Shown one piece after another: positions 54,594-64,000 of a stretch of 64,000 nucleotides of DNA. The notes beneath the pieces were generated by a model that had not been told where the DNA came from, made no database searches, and saw only the letters and a list, made by a program, of their open reading frames with translations. Numbering within the stretch: position 1 is the first letter of the stretch; the number at the start of each line of letters is the position of its first letter. The stretch is from Heligmosomoides polygyrus polygyrus (taxonomy: Eukaryota > Nematoda > Chromadorea > Rhabditida > Heligmosomidae): NCBI GenBank assembly GCA_947396885.1, contig OX377206.1, positions 11,338,778 through 11,402,777 of the forward strand, in the 5' to 3' direction. The position numbers and the translations under genes were made by a program.

Positions 54594-55320
54594 GAACCAT
54601 GGCGGCAGTTCACCTGTATCACCTGTCGTCCCGTTGACTTGCTTGAGCGGGCGCTAGCAGCGTCTCCCTTCGTCCCTGTCGCGTGCCAGAGTGGTCCAAT
54701 GGATCTTCCTCGCTCGAGGGACACGAAGAGCGTCATAGCGGTCGTTCAGGGCTTTCACGAAGAAGTCCGACCAACGCGTTGGGGGCGTCTTGGTGTTCTA
54801 TTGACATCCCGCGGAATCCAGTCGGTGACGGCTCTCGTCCAGCGGGTGTCTGCGAAGCGCATTACGTGGCCGGCCCACCTAATTTTCGACAACTTGGCCC
54901 ACGCGACAGCGTCTCTGATCTTCGAACGTCGGCGAAGCTCGGAACTCCGGAGGCCTTCTCTCACTTGCGTGAGTCGTGTCAGTCACTCCAAGCACCATCG
55001 TCTCGATTCAAAGCTGATTGTGTGTTCATACTGCTTTCGTATGGCCCAGGTCTCTGTTAGGGTAGGAAGAATGGATGGTAGAGTCGAACAGGTCACGCAA
55101 TAGGGCACGGAGTCGGACGTTTTTCGTCTTCTTCACGACTTCTTCGACGCTCTTGAAAGCTCCCCAAGCCGCTCGCTTCCTCCTGCTCAGCTCCGGCGCT
55201 AGGTCGTTGGCCATGTTGACTTCGCGACCCAGATACACGTAGCAGGAGCATTCGGAGATGTTCGTTCCGTTGAGCGAGAATGGGGCATCAGAAACTTGTC
55301 CGTTCCTCGTGAACATCGTC
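54594..55320 (-). pseudogene. 5'-truncated LINE (second LINE family), RT C-terminus
   Basis: Minus-strand homologue of the last third of the LINE at 55974-57903. It contains [35 protein letters not shown] and IRDAVAWAKLSKIRWAGHVM in broken frames, and ends in the same ACAGGTGATACAGGTGA-like 3' repeat. Confidence 0.88.
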
Positions 55321-55859
55321 TTCAGTTAGTTAGTTCTTCGGTTCTTAGTTCTTTGTTCGGGAGTTAGTTCTTCTAATGTAGGCCGTGCTCTTCTAAACTG
55401 TTTCATAAAGCTCTTCTAAATATGCTCTTCTGAACGGATGGATTAGCTCCTTCTATCAGTCCATCTTCACTCTGTGAGCAGTCTCCCCCACTCGATTGAT
55501 TCTGTCGGCCCTTCATGCGTTGTTAAACTCTGCTAGAATTTGTGTATACGTCAAACGATTGGGAACGAACTCAAATGTATGCCTTTCATTTCGAAGTATG
55601 GAATTATGAAGCAGTTATTAAAACGGCGCTTATCATTATTATGAGTTTCGTTGTTGTTGTTTTTTTTTTTAATTTTCGATTGGTTACGATGGGTTGCGAT
55701 AGATATGGGTTAGTAAGGGTTACTCATCCATGTCCACTATTACCTGGAGTAGCCCATCGTAGTCAAACGAAAATTTAAAAACGAACCTATGTAAGTGAGC
55801 AGCGCGTCAAATAATCCTTTTAGCCTGCGCTTAGGTGGAGAATCTTTCCACGTCTGAGG
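55321..55859. other. No recognised gene
   Basis: TTAGTTC- and CTTCTAA-rich sequence, then GGTTACGATGGGTTGCGATA, which recurs near 62060. Nothing coding. Confidence 0.45.
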
Positions 55860-56029
55860 TTTTGGTGTGCATCACAACAACATGTTGACAGGTAATCTGA
55901 ATTTACAACATGATGGCAGCACTGACCTACCAAGCAAAGCCCAACGATTGATTTTAATGAGTAGAAGTCCCAGGTTCTTGCTGCTGTGTTTGACTGGAAT
56001 ACAACACGGGTAGCTAGTCAGGCTCTGTC

Positions 56030-57430
56030 GTGCGGGCGGGGTACTCCGGGCAGCCAGCCAGACTGCCCGAAGGGACGGGGCGAGACTTAAGGCGGCCTCG
56101 AATCGCCTTACATGTACTCCCAGTCTACCGAGTGCAAGCTTTTGGCCGGGCCGACACAGCTACAATCCGCACAGTCACGGACACATCCACGCACACTGTG
56201 CACGAACATGCCGCTCCCACGCACAAGGAACGCGTCGACCCGACACAGCAGGAGCAAGGAGTCCATCCCCTGCATCCCACCTGCGTCTCTGGGCAGTACA
56301 CGGTCGCATTTGGTTCGCGTTTAATTCCCCTATCCACCACCCTGGGACGCGCCACGTGGCCCTGCGACAAGCGGCCCGAGATCCCTCTTAACAAGAGAGC
56401 CCGAAGGCTCTCTATCGAGGGAGATCCGTGGAAACTCCCGCCTACGCTCATCAACACCCTGGCGCGGCTCTTCACACGTTACCTGTCGGAGTGCAAGGTT
56501 CCATCTCAGTGGAAGACCAGCAGAACCGTCTTGCTGTACAAGAAGGGAGACGTGCACGACATTGGCAACTATCGCCCGATCTGCCTGTTGTCCGTAGTCT
56601 ACAAGCTGTTCACTCGAGTCATCCTGAATAGGATTAGTAGAACGCTGGACGAAGGACAGCCATGCGAACAAGCAGGATTTCGGAGAGGATTCAGCACGAT
56701 CGACCACATACACACCATTACGAAGCTCATCGAAGTGTCGCGAGAGTACAAGCTGCCGCTGTGCCTTACGTTCATCGACCTGAAGAAGGCATTCGACTCT
56801 GTCGAAACTGAAGCGGTCATCGAAGCCCTGCTCACTCAGGGCGTTCCTACTCAGTACATCAGAGTCCTTCGAGAGCTGTACAGTGGATTCACGACCAAGA
56901 TCTCACCATTCTACAACGACGTCGTCGTCGACGTGAAGAGAGGGGTTCGGCAAGGGGATACCATATCCCCGAAGCTCTTCAGCGCCACTCTCGAAAACGT
57001 CATGCGCGAACTAGAATGGGAAGACATGGGAGTGAAGGTCGACGGCCGGCAACTACATCATCTTCGCTTCGCTGACGACATCGTGCTCATAACGCCGAGC
57101 ATCAGCCAGGCGGAGCGAATGCTGGCCGACTTCGATCGTGTATGTGGGAACGTTGGACTGCAGCTGAATCTTACGAAGACGATGTTCATGAGGAACGGAT
57201 GGGTTTCTGATGCCCCATTCTCGCTCAACGGAACGAACATCTCCGAATGCTCCAGCTATTTGTATCTGGGTCGCGAAGTCAACATGGCCAACGACCTAGC
57301 ACCAGAGCTGAGCAGGAGGAGAAAAGAGCAGCTTGGGGAGCTTTCAAGAGCGTCGAAGAAGTCGCGAAGAAGACGAAGAACGTCCGACTCCGTGCCCACC
57401 TATTCGACTCCACTGTTCTTCCTGCCCTAA
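56030..57430 (+). pseudogene. LINE reverse transcriptase (frameshift near end)
   Basis: 466-codon frame. The first about 120 residues come from leader sequence and are not recognisable. RT motifs follow: NYRPICLLSVVYKLFTRVIL, FIDLKKAFDSVETEA, GVRQGDTISPKLF and the catalytic FADD in LRFADDIVLI. Near 57325 a frameshift moves the C-terminal part to the next frame (57247-57891). Sister copies lie at 54594-55320 and 59243-60180. Confidence 0.88.
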
Positions 57431-57891
57431 CATACGCCTCAGAGACCTGGGCTATACGAAAGCAGGATGAACACGCGATCAGCGTCGCGCAGCGTGGAAT
57501 CGAGAGGACGATGCTCGGAGTGAAACGACTCACGCAAGTCAGAGAAGGCCTCCGGAGTTCCGAGCTTCGCCGACGCTCGAAGATCAGAGACGCTGTCGCG
57601 TGGTCCAAGTTGTCGAGAATTAGGCAGGCCGGCCACGTAATGCGCTTCGCAGACACCCGCTGGACGAGAGCCATCACCGACTGGATTCCGCGGGATGTCA
57701 AAAAAACACCAGGACGCCCACCAACGCGTTGGTCGGACTTCTTCGTGAAAGCCCTGAACGACCGATATGACGCTCTTCGTGTCCCTCGAGCGAGGAGGAT
57801 CCATTGGACCACTCTGGCACGCGACAGGGACGAATGGAGACGCTGCTGGCACCCGCTCGAGCAAGTCGATGATCAACGGGACGACAGGTGA
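57325..57891 (+). pseudogene. LINE RT C-terminal part, shifted frame
   Basis: Continues the preceding frame: [70 protein letters not shown]. These are typical of the region after RT in RTE and related LINEs. It stops 12 bp before the element's end. Confidence 0.85.
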
Positions 57892-58531
57892 TACAGGTGA
57901 TACAGAAGTCCCAGCCAATAGTAAAGCCTGCAGCAAGGAAATGGAAAGTGAAATATGACGAGTCCGATTTTTAAGAAGTTGTGGATCTAGGTAGATCTTC
58001 TCAGAAATGAGCGATTAAAGAAAATTGGAAAGGAAAAGAAAAATATGTCTAACAGTGTTTTTTAAGGAGTTATTTATTTTGGTACATATACTTTCTCAAA
58101 AATGAACATTAAATAAATTGCATTTCGGCAATTAACAGGGTATTTCTGCGTCTTTGCATGTGCTTGTTCAAGATATAGATTGATCGTTGATCGATTTAAA
58201 GTATATTGTATAAGTAGAAAGTTTTTTTTGAAGCAGAGTGCAAAAGGTTAATGCAACCCTCAGATCACTGCGCTCCACTCTCTTTTTTCCCGCTAATACT
58301 GGCTCGGCAGCGTTCAAGTTTTGTGACGCAAATCGGGACGTCGCATCGAGAAAGGATTCGAAAATTTGTGCAGTTGGCTCTACGTAATGAATCATCTCCT
58401 CATAAAGCGACTCTACCACTGTTTTGTGATTCGCTTTAGTGGCTCTTATGCTACAAAAAAAAGCTGAATCGCGTCAGTAAATTAGCAATAGATCAGTTAG
58501 CAATAAATCTGTTTCCTCTCACTCCCAGTAG

Positions 58532-58655
58532 CCGATTTGAGTGAGAACGTTAAACCTTGTAGGGAGTTCTATTTCAAATTCACCACAGGCATAGGACATT
58601 GCAGACTTTATCCTCCTGACAGTACCATGGGAAACAAATCTTCGGATTGTACTTC
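58532..58655 (+). other. Exon-1-like module, copy B
   Basis: 124 bp between CCCAGTAG and GTAAGT. The frame DLSENVKPCREFYFKFTTG... is open to the donor and leaves two bases. Copy C keeps the same frame open and copy A nearly so. Differences between B and C are not concentrated at third positions, so purifying selection on this frame is not shown. Confidence 0.5.
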
Positions 58656-58696
58656 GTAAGTGGCTATTTTTTAACGCGAACTGTCTCTCATCTCAG

Positions 58697-58859
58697 ATAG
58701 GGCGCCTACAGGGACTGGACCTCGGTCCCCGTCACGTATCGCTCCACCTTCGTCTGCATTGGATGCACCGACGACAAGACACAGGTCTTCCTCGGCGACG
58801 TCGACACGGGCAGTCACTTCTTCGAGCGCTGGTTTCGTGTCTCAGACTGGAATGGAGAG
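58697..58859 (+). other. Exon-2-like module, copy B
   Basis: 163 bp between CTCATCTCAG and GTAAGG. The aromatic frame contains TYRSTFVCIGCTDDKTQVF and SHFFERWFRVSDWNGE and leaves phase 0 at the donor, matching the phase-0 start of exon 3. But joining exon 1 by the obvious sites places TAG right at its start in all three copies, so that chain is not complete. Confidence 0.5.
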
Positions 58860-59242
58860 GTAAGGGCTACCCTAGACAGCCGTCGTTTCATGCAGAGCGG
58901 CGGTATCGCTCGAAACATTTTTCCAAAGCCCGAGTAGTGGAAAATGAACGCTGGATACATGTAGCCAGGCACAATAGACGGACCAGGGGCGCGCACAGAG
59001 TTTCGGGCGTCAATTTTATAACAAGAATTTTTAACGCAAAATTTTCGTCAAATTCGTTTAATTGTTAACCGCTAAATGTGCACCCATGGTCAGGACTATA
59101 TTGTGGGTCCCACTTCGAATGTAATTTTCTGACGCGTGCACAGTACTGCTTCAGGAGAACATGTTGACACGAAGACGACGGTACGAGTGGTTTTTCCTTG
59201 ACAAGTGATAACTGTGTGGTAAAATGCAATACTCTCCACTAT

Positions 59243-60180
59243 ACCACATACACACCACTACGGAGCTCATCGAAGTGTCGCGAGGGTACAAGCTGCCGCT
59301 GTGCCTTACGTTCATCGACCTGAAGAAGGCATTCGACTCCGCCGAAACTGAAGCGGTCATCGACGCCCTGCTCACTCAGAGTCCTTCGAGAGCCGCACCG
59401 TGGATTCACGACCAGGATCCCACCACTCTACACAATGTCGTCGTCATCAACGTGAAGAGAGGGGTTCAGCAGGGGATACCATATTCCCGGAGCTCTTCAG
59501 CGCCACCCTCGAAAACGTCATGCGCGAACTAGAATGGAAAGACATGGGAGTGAAGGTCGCCTGCCGGAAACTGCACCATCTTCGCTTCGCTGACGACATC
59601 GTGCTCATAACGCCGAGCATTAGCCAGGTGGAACGAATTCTAGTCGACTTCGGTGGTGTATATGGGAACGTTGGACTGCAGCTGAATCTTACGAAGGCGA
59701 TATTCATGAGGAACGGGCGAGTTTCTGATGCCCCATTCTCGCTCAACGGAACAAACATCTCCGAATGCTCCAGCTACGTGTATCTGGGATGGGAAGTCAA
59801 TATGGCCAACGACCTAGCGCCAGAGCTGAGCAGGAGGAAGCGAGCGGCTTCTGAAGAAGTCGCGAAGAAAGCGGAGAACGTCCGAGTCCGTGCCCACCTA
59901 TTCGACTCCATCGTTCTTCTTGCCCTGAGATACGCCTCAGAGACCTGGCCCATACGAAAGCAGGATGAACATCGTCGCGCAGCGTGGAATCGAGAGGACG
60001 ATGCTCGGAGTGACACGACTCACGCAAGTAAGAGAAAGTCTTCGGACTTCCGAGCTTCGCCGACGTTTGAAGATCAGAGACGCTGTCGTGTGGGCCAAGT
60101 TTTCGAAAATTAGGTGGGCCGGCCAATGCGCTCCGCAAACACCCGCTGGACGAGAGCCTTTACCGGCTGGGTTCCGCGGG
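59243..60180 (+). pseudogene. Degraded fragment of second LINE family
   Basis: Starts inside RT (LIEVSRGYKLPLCLTFIDLK) and runs to the GHVM/ADTRW region with many frame changes. Both ends are truncated. Older or faster-decayed than 55974-57903. Confidence 0.85.
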
Positions 60181-60481
60181 ATTGTTCCTATAAATTGCTA
60201 CACCTTCATTGATGTTGCAGACACTTGAACAAAGTAAAGGCAAATTTCGGCGTTTGTTTTAGACCAACCTAATAGAATGCTTGCCTAGTTCTAAACAGGG
60301 ATCCACATTCATCCACCATTATCCTTCATTATCTTCACCTAAGACATGAGCGTCGTATGGAAAAATGGCAGTCGATCATTTTTTCCCTCGAACGGTAAAG
60401 CCTCAAATTCTATTTTTAACTAGCATCCAACTGAGCAATCTCGCCGCCTCAGTAATACATCACTTCTGGTTCGTCTTTTAG

Positions 60482-60540
60482 GAGAGAATCTGCTGCACTG
60501 TCCGAACGTACCTCTCAGCAAAACCAGTTGACGGAGAATG
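60482..60540 (+). other. Exon-3-like module, copy B
   Basis: 59 bp between CTTTTAG and GTGAGC. The frame RICCTVRTYLSAKPVDGE starts in phase 0. An alternative frame, LSERTSQQNQLTEN, is also conserved in copies A and the 28/31 kb modules. Confidence 0.5.
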
Positions 60541-60949
60541 GTGAGCACGGTTCAAGCCAATATTATATTTTAAACTTTCATTTTGTGTTGCAAACCACGG
60601 CATCCGATTTTTCTACTTATTCTTCTCGATAGTTTACATAGTCCGGCGGTCTATTTTTCATCTGCCTTCTAACACTTTTCACCTTTTTGGTAAACTGCAA
60701 TAAGATTCTCTATTTCCTCTCAGGGATTGGTCTCCTTGCTGTCCAATTTTCAGTTCAAAACCAAGTTCTTCTTTTTTCAAACGAATGCTGACTTTGGAGT
60801 AGCAGTGAGTTGCAGCAGTTTCAGTCCATCTACATGTGACACATGTGAGTCACTCTATCAAATAGCAGAAATTTCATGCCCTTTATAATGGAAAATATCT
60901 ACAGACGAATCATGTCAGTTTCACTAAGCCACTAGTGGCTGGTATTGAA

Positions 60950-61098
60950 GTTGTAAGCTGTTACAACTGTGTTTTGTCGCGATCTAAACTCTAGCGCCAG
61001 GCAGGACTCGAACCCGCACCTCCTGCTGACCGGGCGGGAATGCTCTACGCCATTACACGAACGACGCTATTTGATCGAACGCAACATCCGCTAGTGTT
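60950..61098 (-). mobile_element. S2 SINE copy
   Basis: Minus strand carries GTGTAATGGCGTAGAGCATT (A-box region), GCGGGTTCGAGTCCTGCC (B box) and GGCGCTAGAG. It is homologous to 21893-22030. It looks tRNA-derived, but the arms do not form a standard cloverleaf. Confidence 0.6.
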
Positions 61099-61384
61099 TT
61101 GGTCGCAACAAAACATCGTTGTAATAGTTACAGATTAATTAATTTAATTCTCTGCTTATCCGCCGGAAGTGGTTTCACTCTTTTTCATGCTTAGTTGAAG
61201 AGAATGGATGTAAGTTTTCAAACCCTGTGCAACTGACAAACGAAGAAAACCAGGCCGCAGCGGAACTTTGAAAAGAGATGTATACGAAACTGAGTGCTGC
61301 TTCGAACGCTGATTCATAATAGGTGCTCCACACCTGCTTATCGCTTCTGGGAACGGAGCCGTGGACAATTTTCAGTCCGCGTTC

Positions 61385-61565
61385 TGAGCCCACTGTCAGC
61401 GCGCAGAATCCACCAGTCTCGAGAAGGCGAGCTCAGGTAGTGGAAGCAGTGGCCAGTGTAGAGCAGTCGGGGCGCAGTGGATAGAGCAGCAGCGTGGTGA
61501 GGCGGAGTGGTTTCGGTTCGAGCCTCCAGTGGGCAACAATTTCGCACTTCCAAAAACGATCTGAC
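61385..61565 (+). mobile_element. tRNA-derived SINE, family S3
   Basis: GCGCAGTGGATAGAGCAGC (A box) and TTTCGGTTCGAGCCTCC (B box) follow a GGCGAGCTCAGGTAG leader and precede CAACAATTTCGCACTTCC. A reverse copy lies at 62330-62500. Confidence 0.65.
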
Positions 61566-61727
61566 ACACCCAAGCAAAGTGCTCTACGTAAAATCGTAAC
61601 GAAAAAAGCAGCCAGAAAGGAAACCTGATTCACAGGTACTATTGCGCTTTCACGACTTCAGATGTGGAAAGTTTGCTTATCTAAACATAGCCTAGCAAGG
61701 CTATTTAAGGCGCATTATCACTAATAT

Positions 61728-62025
61728 ATGGGCGCATGTAGCACAGTCGGAAAAGGCGCCGACTGTCGCCTGCACCCGACACCAGGTTCCTGGTTCGGAT
61801 TTCCCCCCTTCCAGGCCAACCAAGCCTTCCAACCCTCCGGGGTGGGCGAATTAGTACCAGACTTGTCTGGGAAGGACAGAGCGCTGACTCGTTCATCGGC
61901 TGGCCACCGCAAGTCATCGTATGGCCAAATGCGCATTCAAATCGCCTCCACGACATTCCCTAGAAGTAGAATGCGTGGCGCATCCCAAAAGGGATTGAGT
62001 AACGCCGTCATTTATCCTTATCCTT
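61728..62025 (+). mobile_element. S1 SINE copy
   Basis: S1 copy with tail TTTATCCTTATCCTTTATC. Flanks TATCACTAATAT (61716) and TATCGCTAATAT (62026) form a 12 bp duplication with one mismatch. Confidence 0.85.
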
Positions 62026-62329
62026 TATCGCTAATATGAGGTTCGTTTTTAAATTTTCGATTGGTGCGATAGATATGGGTTAGTAAGGGTTACTCACAAA
62101 TGCTCACTAGTACATACTACAGTAACCCATCGTAATCAAACGAAAATTCAAATTCAAACCTTGCATAAGTGGTCAGCACATTAAATAAACTTTTTTGGCT
62201 ATGTTTGGGTGAAGAAACTTTCCACGTCTGAAGTCGTAAAAGCATAATAGTACATACGAATCAAGTTTCCTTTGTGGAGATCTTTTTCGTTGCGTTTTCA
62301 CATAGAGTGCTTAGCTTGATTGCGACGTA

Positions 62330-62500
62330 TCCTTTTTAGGAAGTGCAAAATTGTTGCTCCACAGAAAAGTTGAACCACAAACCACTCCGTCACACCACGC
62401 CGCTACTCTATCCACTACGCCTTCCCACGCTACCTGAGCTCGCCCTCTTGTGATTGGTGGAGTCTGCGCGCAGACAGAGATCTCATATGGCAAACTGAAA
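62330..62500 (-). mobile_element. S3 SINE copy
   Basis: Reverse copy of 61385-61565 (GGCGTAGTGGATAGAGTAGC; GAGTGGTTTGTGGTTCAAC). Confidence 0.65.
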
Positions 62501-63316
62501 ATGGTCTACAACCCCGTTCCCAGATGCATATAGAAGATATGGACTACATATTTGGAATCAGCGCTCGAAGCCGTGTCCAGTGAGAGACGTCTTATCTCAG
62601 TAATAGTCACCTGGTATCCTTCTCTTGTAGGCAGTTTTGAACTGCAAATCTATCATCAATGCCTTAATTTTTACGTGAAAGTAACCGATTAAGGTGGTTG
62701 CCGCGAGATTATGGCAATCGGAGGAAGAGCTTCACAACAATTAAACAATACCTAACTGCCAATCACATTGAGCTGGTGTTATCGATTTTTACGCAGTTCC
62801 CACAGTTTGATATAGGTGCGCGTCGCAACAATGTGTTGGCAGGTGATCCTATATAATTCACAATAAGGTGGCGGTATCGATCTACCAATCAATGCCTTAC
62901 GATTGATTTTAATGAGTAGAAGCCCAGCCAACAGTAAAGTCCGCAGCCAGCAAATGAAAAGAAAAAATGTAACGACAGTGTATTTTAGGAGTTACTTCTT
63001 TGGAACCACGTATATGTGCTTTATCAGACATGAATATTTAAATAAAAATTTCATTTCAGTGTTTGACAAGGTATTTCTGCTCCTTTGCATGTGCATGTTC
63101 ATACTAGTGATTGATCGATTCTAAGCTTAGAGGAAGGTTATGCATAAAGTTTTTGAAGCAGAGAGCAAAAAATTCATGCAACCCTCTGAAATCATTGTGC
63201 TCAACTCTTTTTTTTCGCTAATTCTAACTCGGCAGCGTTAAGATTTTGTGATGTAAATTGAATTCTTTGTGCGCTTCAAAAAAGGTGCGAAAATTTGGGC
63301 AGTTATCTCTGCATAA

Positions 63317-63451
63317 GCCCTAGTTTATACTTCCGCCGCCACGCGGCGCGGTACCACGACCGCCATGGATATCGATTTTTCGCGCCGCCCGGTCGATATC
63401 TACCACGACCATCGTGACGCGCCGCGCAGCGTCGCAAGTATAAATTAGGGC
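63317..63451. mobile_element. PIF/Harbinger-type MITE
   Basis: Ends GCCCTAGTTTATACTT and AAGTATAAATTAGGGC, flanked by TAA (63314-63316, 63452-63454). 135 bp. It is absent from the matching place in blocks A and B, where the flanking sequence is continuous. Confidence 0.88.
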
Positions 63452-63596
63452 TAATGAATCATACCTTCTTAAAGCCGGCACTACCACAGTTTTGTGATTC
63501 GCTTCGGTGGTTCTCATGCTAGAGGAGGATAAATCTCGTCAGTAAATTAACAACTGGTCAGTTAACAATAAATCTGTTTCCTTTCAATTTCAGTAG

Positions 63597-63720
63597 CCGA
63601 TTTGTGTGAGATCGTGCAACTTTGTAGGGAATCCTATTTCAAAATCACCACAGGCATAGAACAATGCGGACCTTGGCCTTCTAACAATGCTATGGAGGTC
63701 AAGTCTTTGTATTGTGCTTT
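63597..63720 (+). other. Exon-1-like module, copy C
   Basis: 124 bp between TTTCAGTAG and GTAAGT. The frame DLCEIVQLCRESYFKITTG is open to the donor. Confidence 0.5.
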
Positions 63721-63764
63721 GTAAGTGGCTATTTTTTTACAACGCAAGCTGTCTCTCATCTCAG

Positions 63765-63933
63765 ATAGGGCGCCTGCAAGGACTGGACCTCGCTCCCCGT
63801 TAACCAGACCTATCGCTACACCTTCGTCTGCATTGGATGCACCGACGACAAGACACAGATCTTCCTCGGCGACGTCGACTCGAGCAGTCACTTCTTCGAG
63901 TGCTGGTCTCGTGTCTCAGATTGGAGTGGAGAG
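63765..63933 (+). other. Exon-2-like module, copy C
   Basis: 169 bp, six longer than copies A and B, so the indel keeps any frame. The aromatic frame has TYRYTFVCIGCTDDKTQIF and SHFFECW. The minus strand is also open here (VVGASNADEGVAIGLVNG). Which strand codes, if any, is unresolved. Confidence 0.5.
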
Positions 63934-64000
63934 GTAAGGGCTACCCAAGATAGCCGTCGTTTCAAGCAGAGCAGCGGTATCGCTCGAAACATTTTTCCAA

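Larger units (their letters stand above)
55974..57903 (+). mobile_element. Second RTE-like LINE, internally shortened
   Basis: Flanked by an 11 bp target duplication, AGAAGTCCCAG (55963-55973 and 57904-57914). The 3' end is GACAGGTGATACAGGTGATA. The reverse transcriptase is present but no endonuclease is found between the leader and RT, suggesting an internal deletion near 56370-56420. It interrupts the AGTAGAAGTCCCAGCC sequence that is continuous in blocks A and C. Confidence 0.9.
55860..61000 (+). repeat. Repeated block, copy B
   Basis: Collinear with block A and the start of C. It starts near AACATGTTGACAGGTAATC, is split by the LINE at 55974-57903, resumes with CCAGCCAATAGTAAAGCCTG, carries all three exon-like modules, and contains a degraded LINE fragment at 59243-60180. 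Confidence 0.7.
62730..64000 (+). repeat. Repeated block, copy C (runs off the window)
   Basis: Starts near TTGCCGCGAGATTATGG, has the CAGTTTGATATAGGTGCGCG and CGATTGATTTTAATGAGTAG landmarks, a MITE insertion, and exon-like modules 1 and 2. Module 3 would lie beyond 64000. Confidence 0.7.

Noticed and set aside
60950..61098. tRNA gene on the minus strand
   Set aside because: A and B boxes are present, but arms do not close and a related copy at 21893-22030 differs in the anticodon region; SINE is the better call.
63634..63891. Protein-like minus-strand frame over exon-2-like module C (VVGASNADEGVAIGLVNG)
   Set aside because: The same frame in copies A and B is also partly open, but the plus strand has conserved splice-like borders and equally open frames. 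Without selection evidence neither strand can be preferred.

Overview
The window looks like accessory, transposon-dense DNA of a nematode, most likely a rhabditid/strongylid (hookworm-like) worm. The reasons are the 48-64 bp introns, a nematode-style small heat-shock protein, an RTE-type LINE, Helitrons and many short tRNA-derived SINEs. That lineage is inference. Only two host genes are recognisable. One is a complete three-exon small heat-shock protein at 24080-24661 (minus). The other is a Neuralized-type (NHR) domain spread over three short exons at 37744-38101 (plus), with no further exons found. A third possible host locus is a set of exon-like modules repeated in 42-64 kb and decayed in 28-32 kb. 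Their borders and lengths are conserved but their reading frame is unresolved.

Layout. 1-600: 3' end of a Helitron. 1.4-3.5 kb: a MITE-like element and a 1 kb foldback. 3.5-14.05 kb: Helitron-derived low-complexity sequence interrupted by an 8.3 kb LTR retroelement (5325-13625, minus) with 451 bp LTRs, a candidate primer-binding site, a polypurine tract and a 4-5 bp target duplication. It encodes Gag, a broken Env-like protein, a retropepsin and a decayed UPF1/NAM7-like superfamily-1 helicase. No reverse transcriptase or integrase is visible. 14-19 kb: degenerate repeats and a mariner-derived palindrome. 19.9-23.4 kb: SINEs, most with target duplications. 24.0-24.7 kb: the heat-shock gene. 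25.8-32.4 kb: a tandem duplication of a dead mariner plus flanks, apparently made by recombination between SINEs. 33.5-36.9 kb: Helitron remnants in reverse orientation with a 52 bp minisatellite. 37.7-38.1 kb: NHR exons. 38.2-41.2 kb: palindrome with a nested PIF-type MITE, a dead mariner and a LINE-leader insertion.

42.4-64 kb: three diverged copies of one block, later hit by a nearly intact RTE LINE (44615-47754), a second LINE (55974-57903), a Tc1-like element (52392-53676), a foldback and PIF-type MITEs.

Working together: little here forms a pathway. The most unusual unit is the LTR-bounded element in which helicase sequence occupies the place where reverse transcriptase and integrase are expected. 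It probably depended on other elements to move. All similarity calls are by eye; no database search was run.
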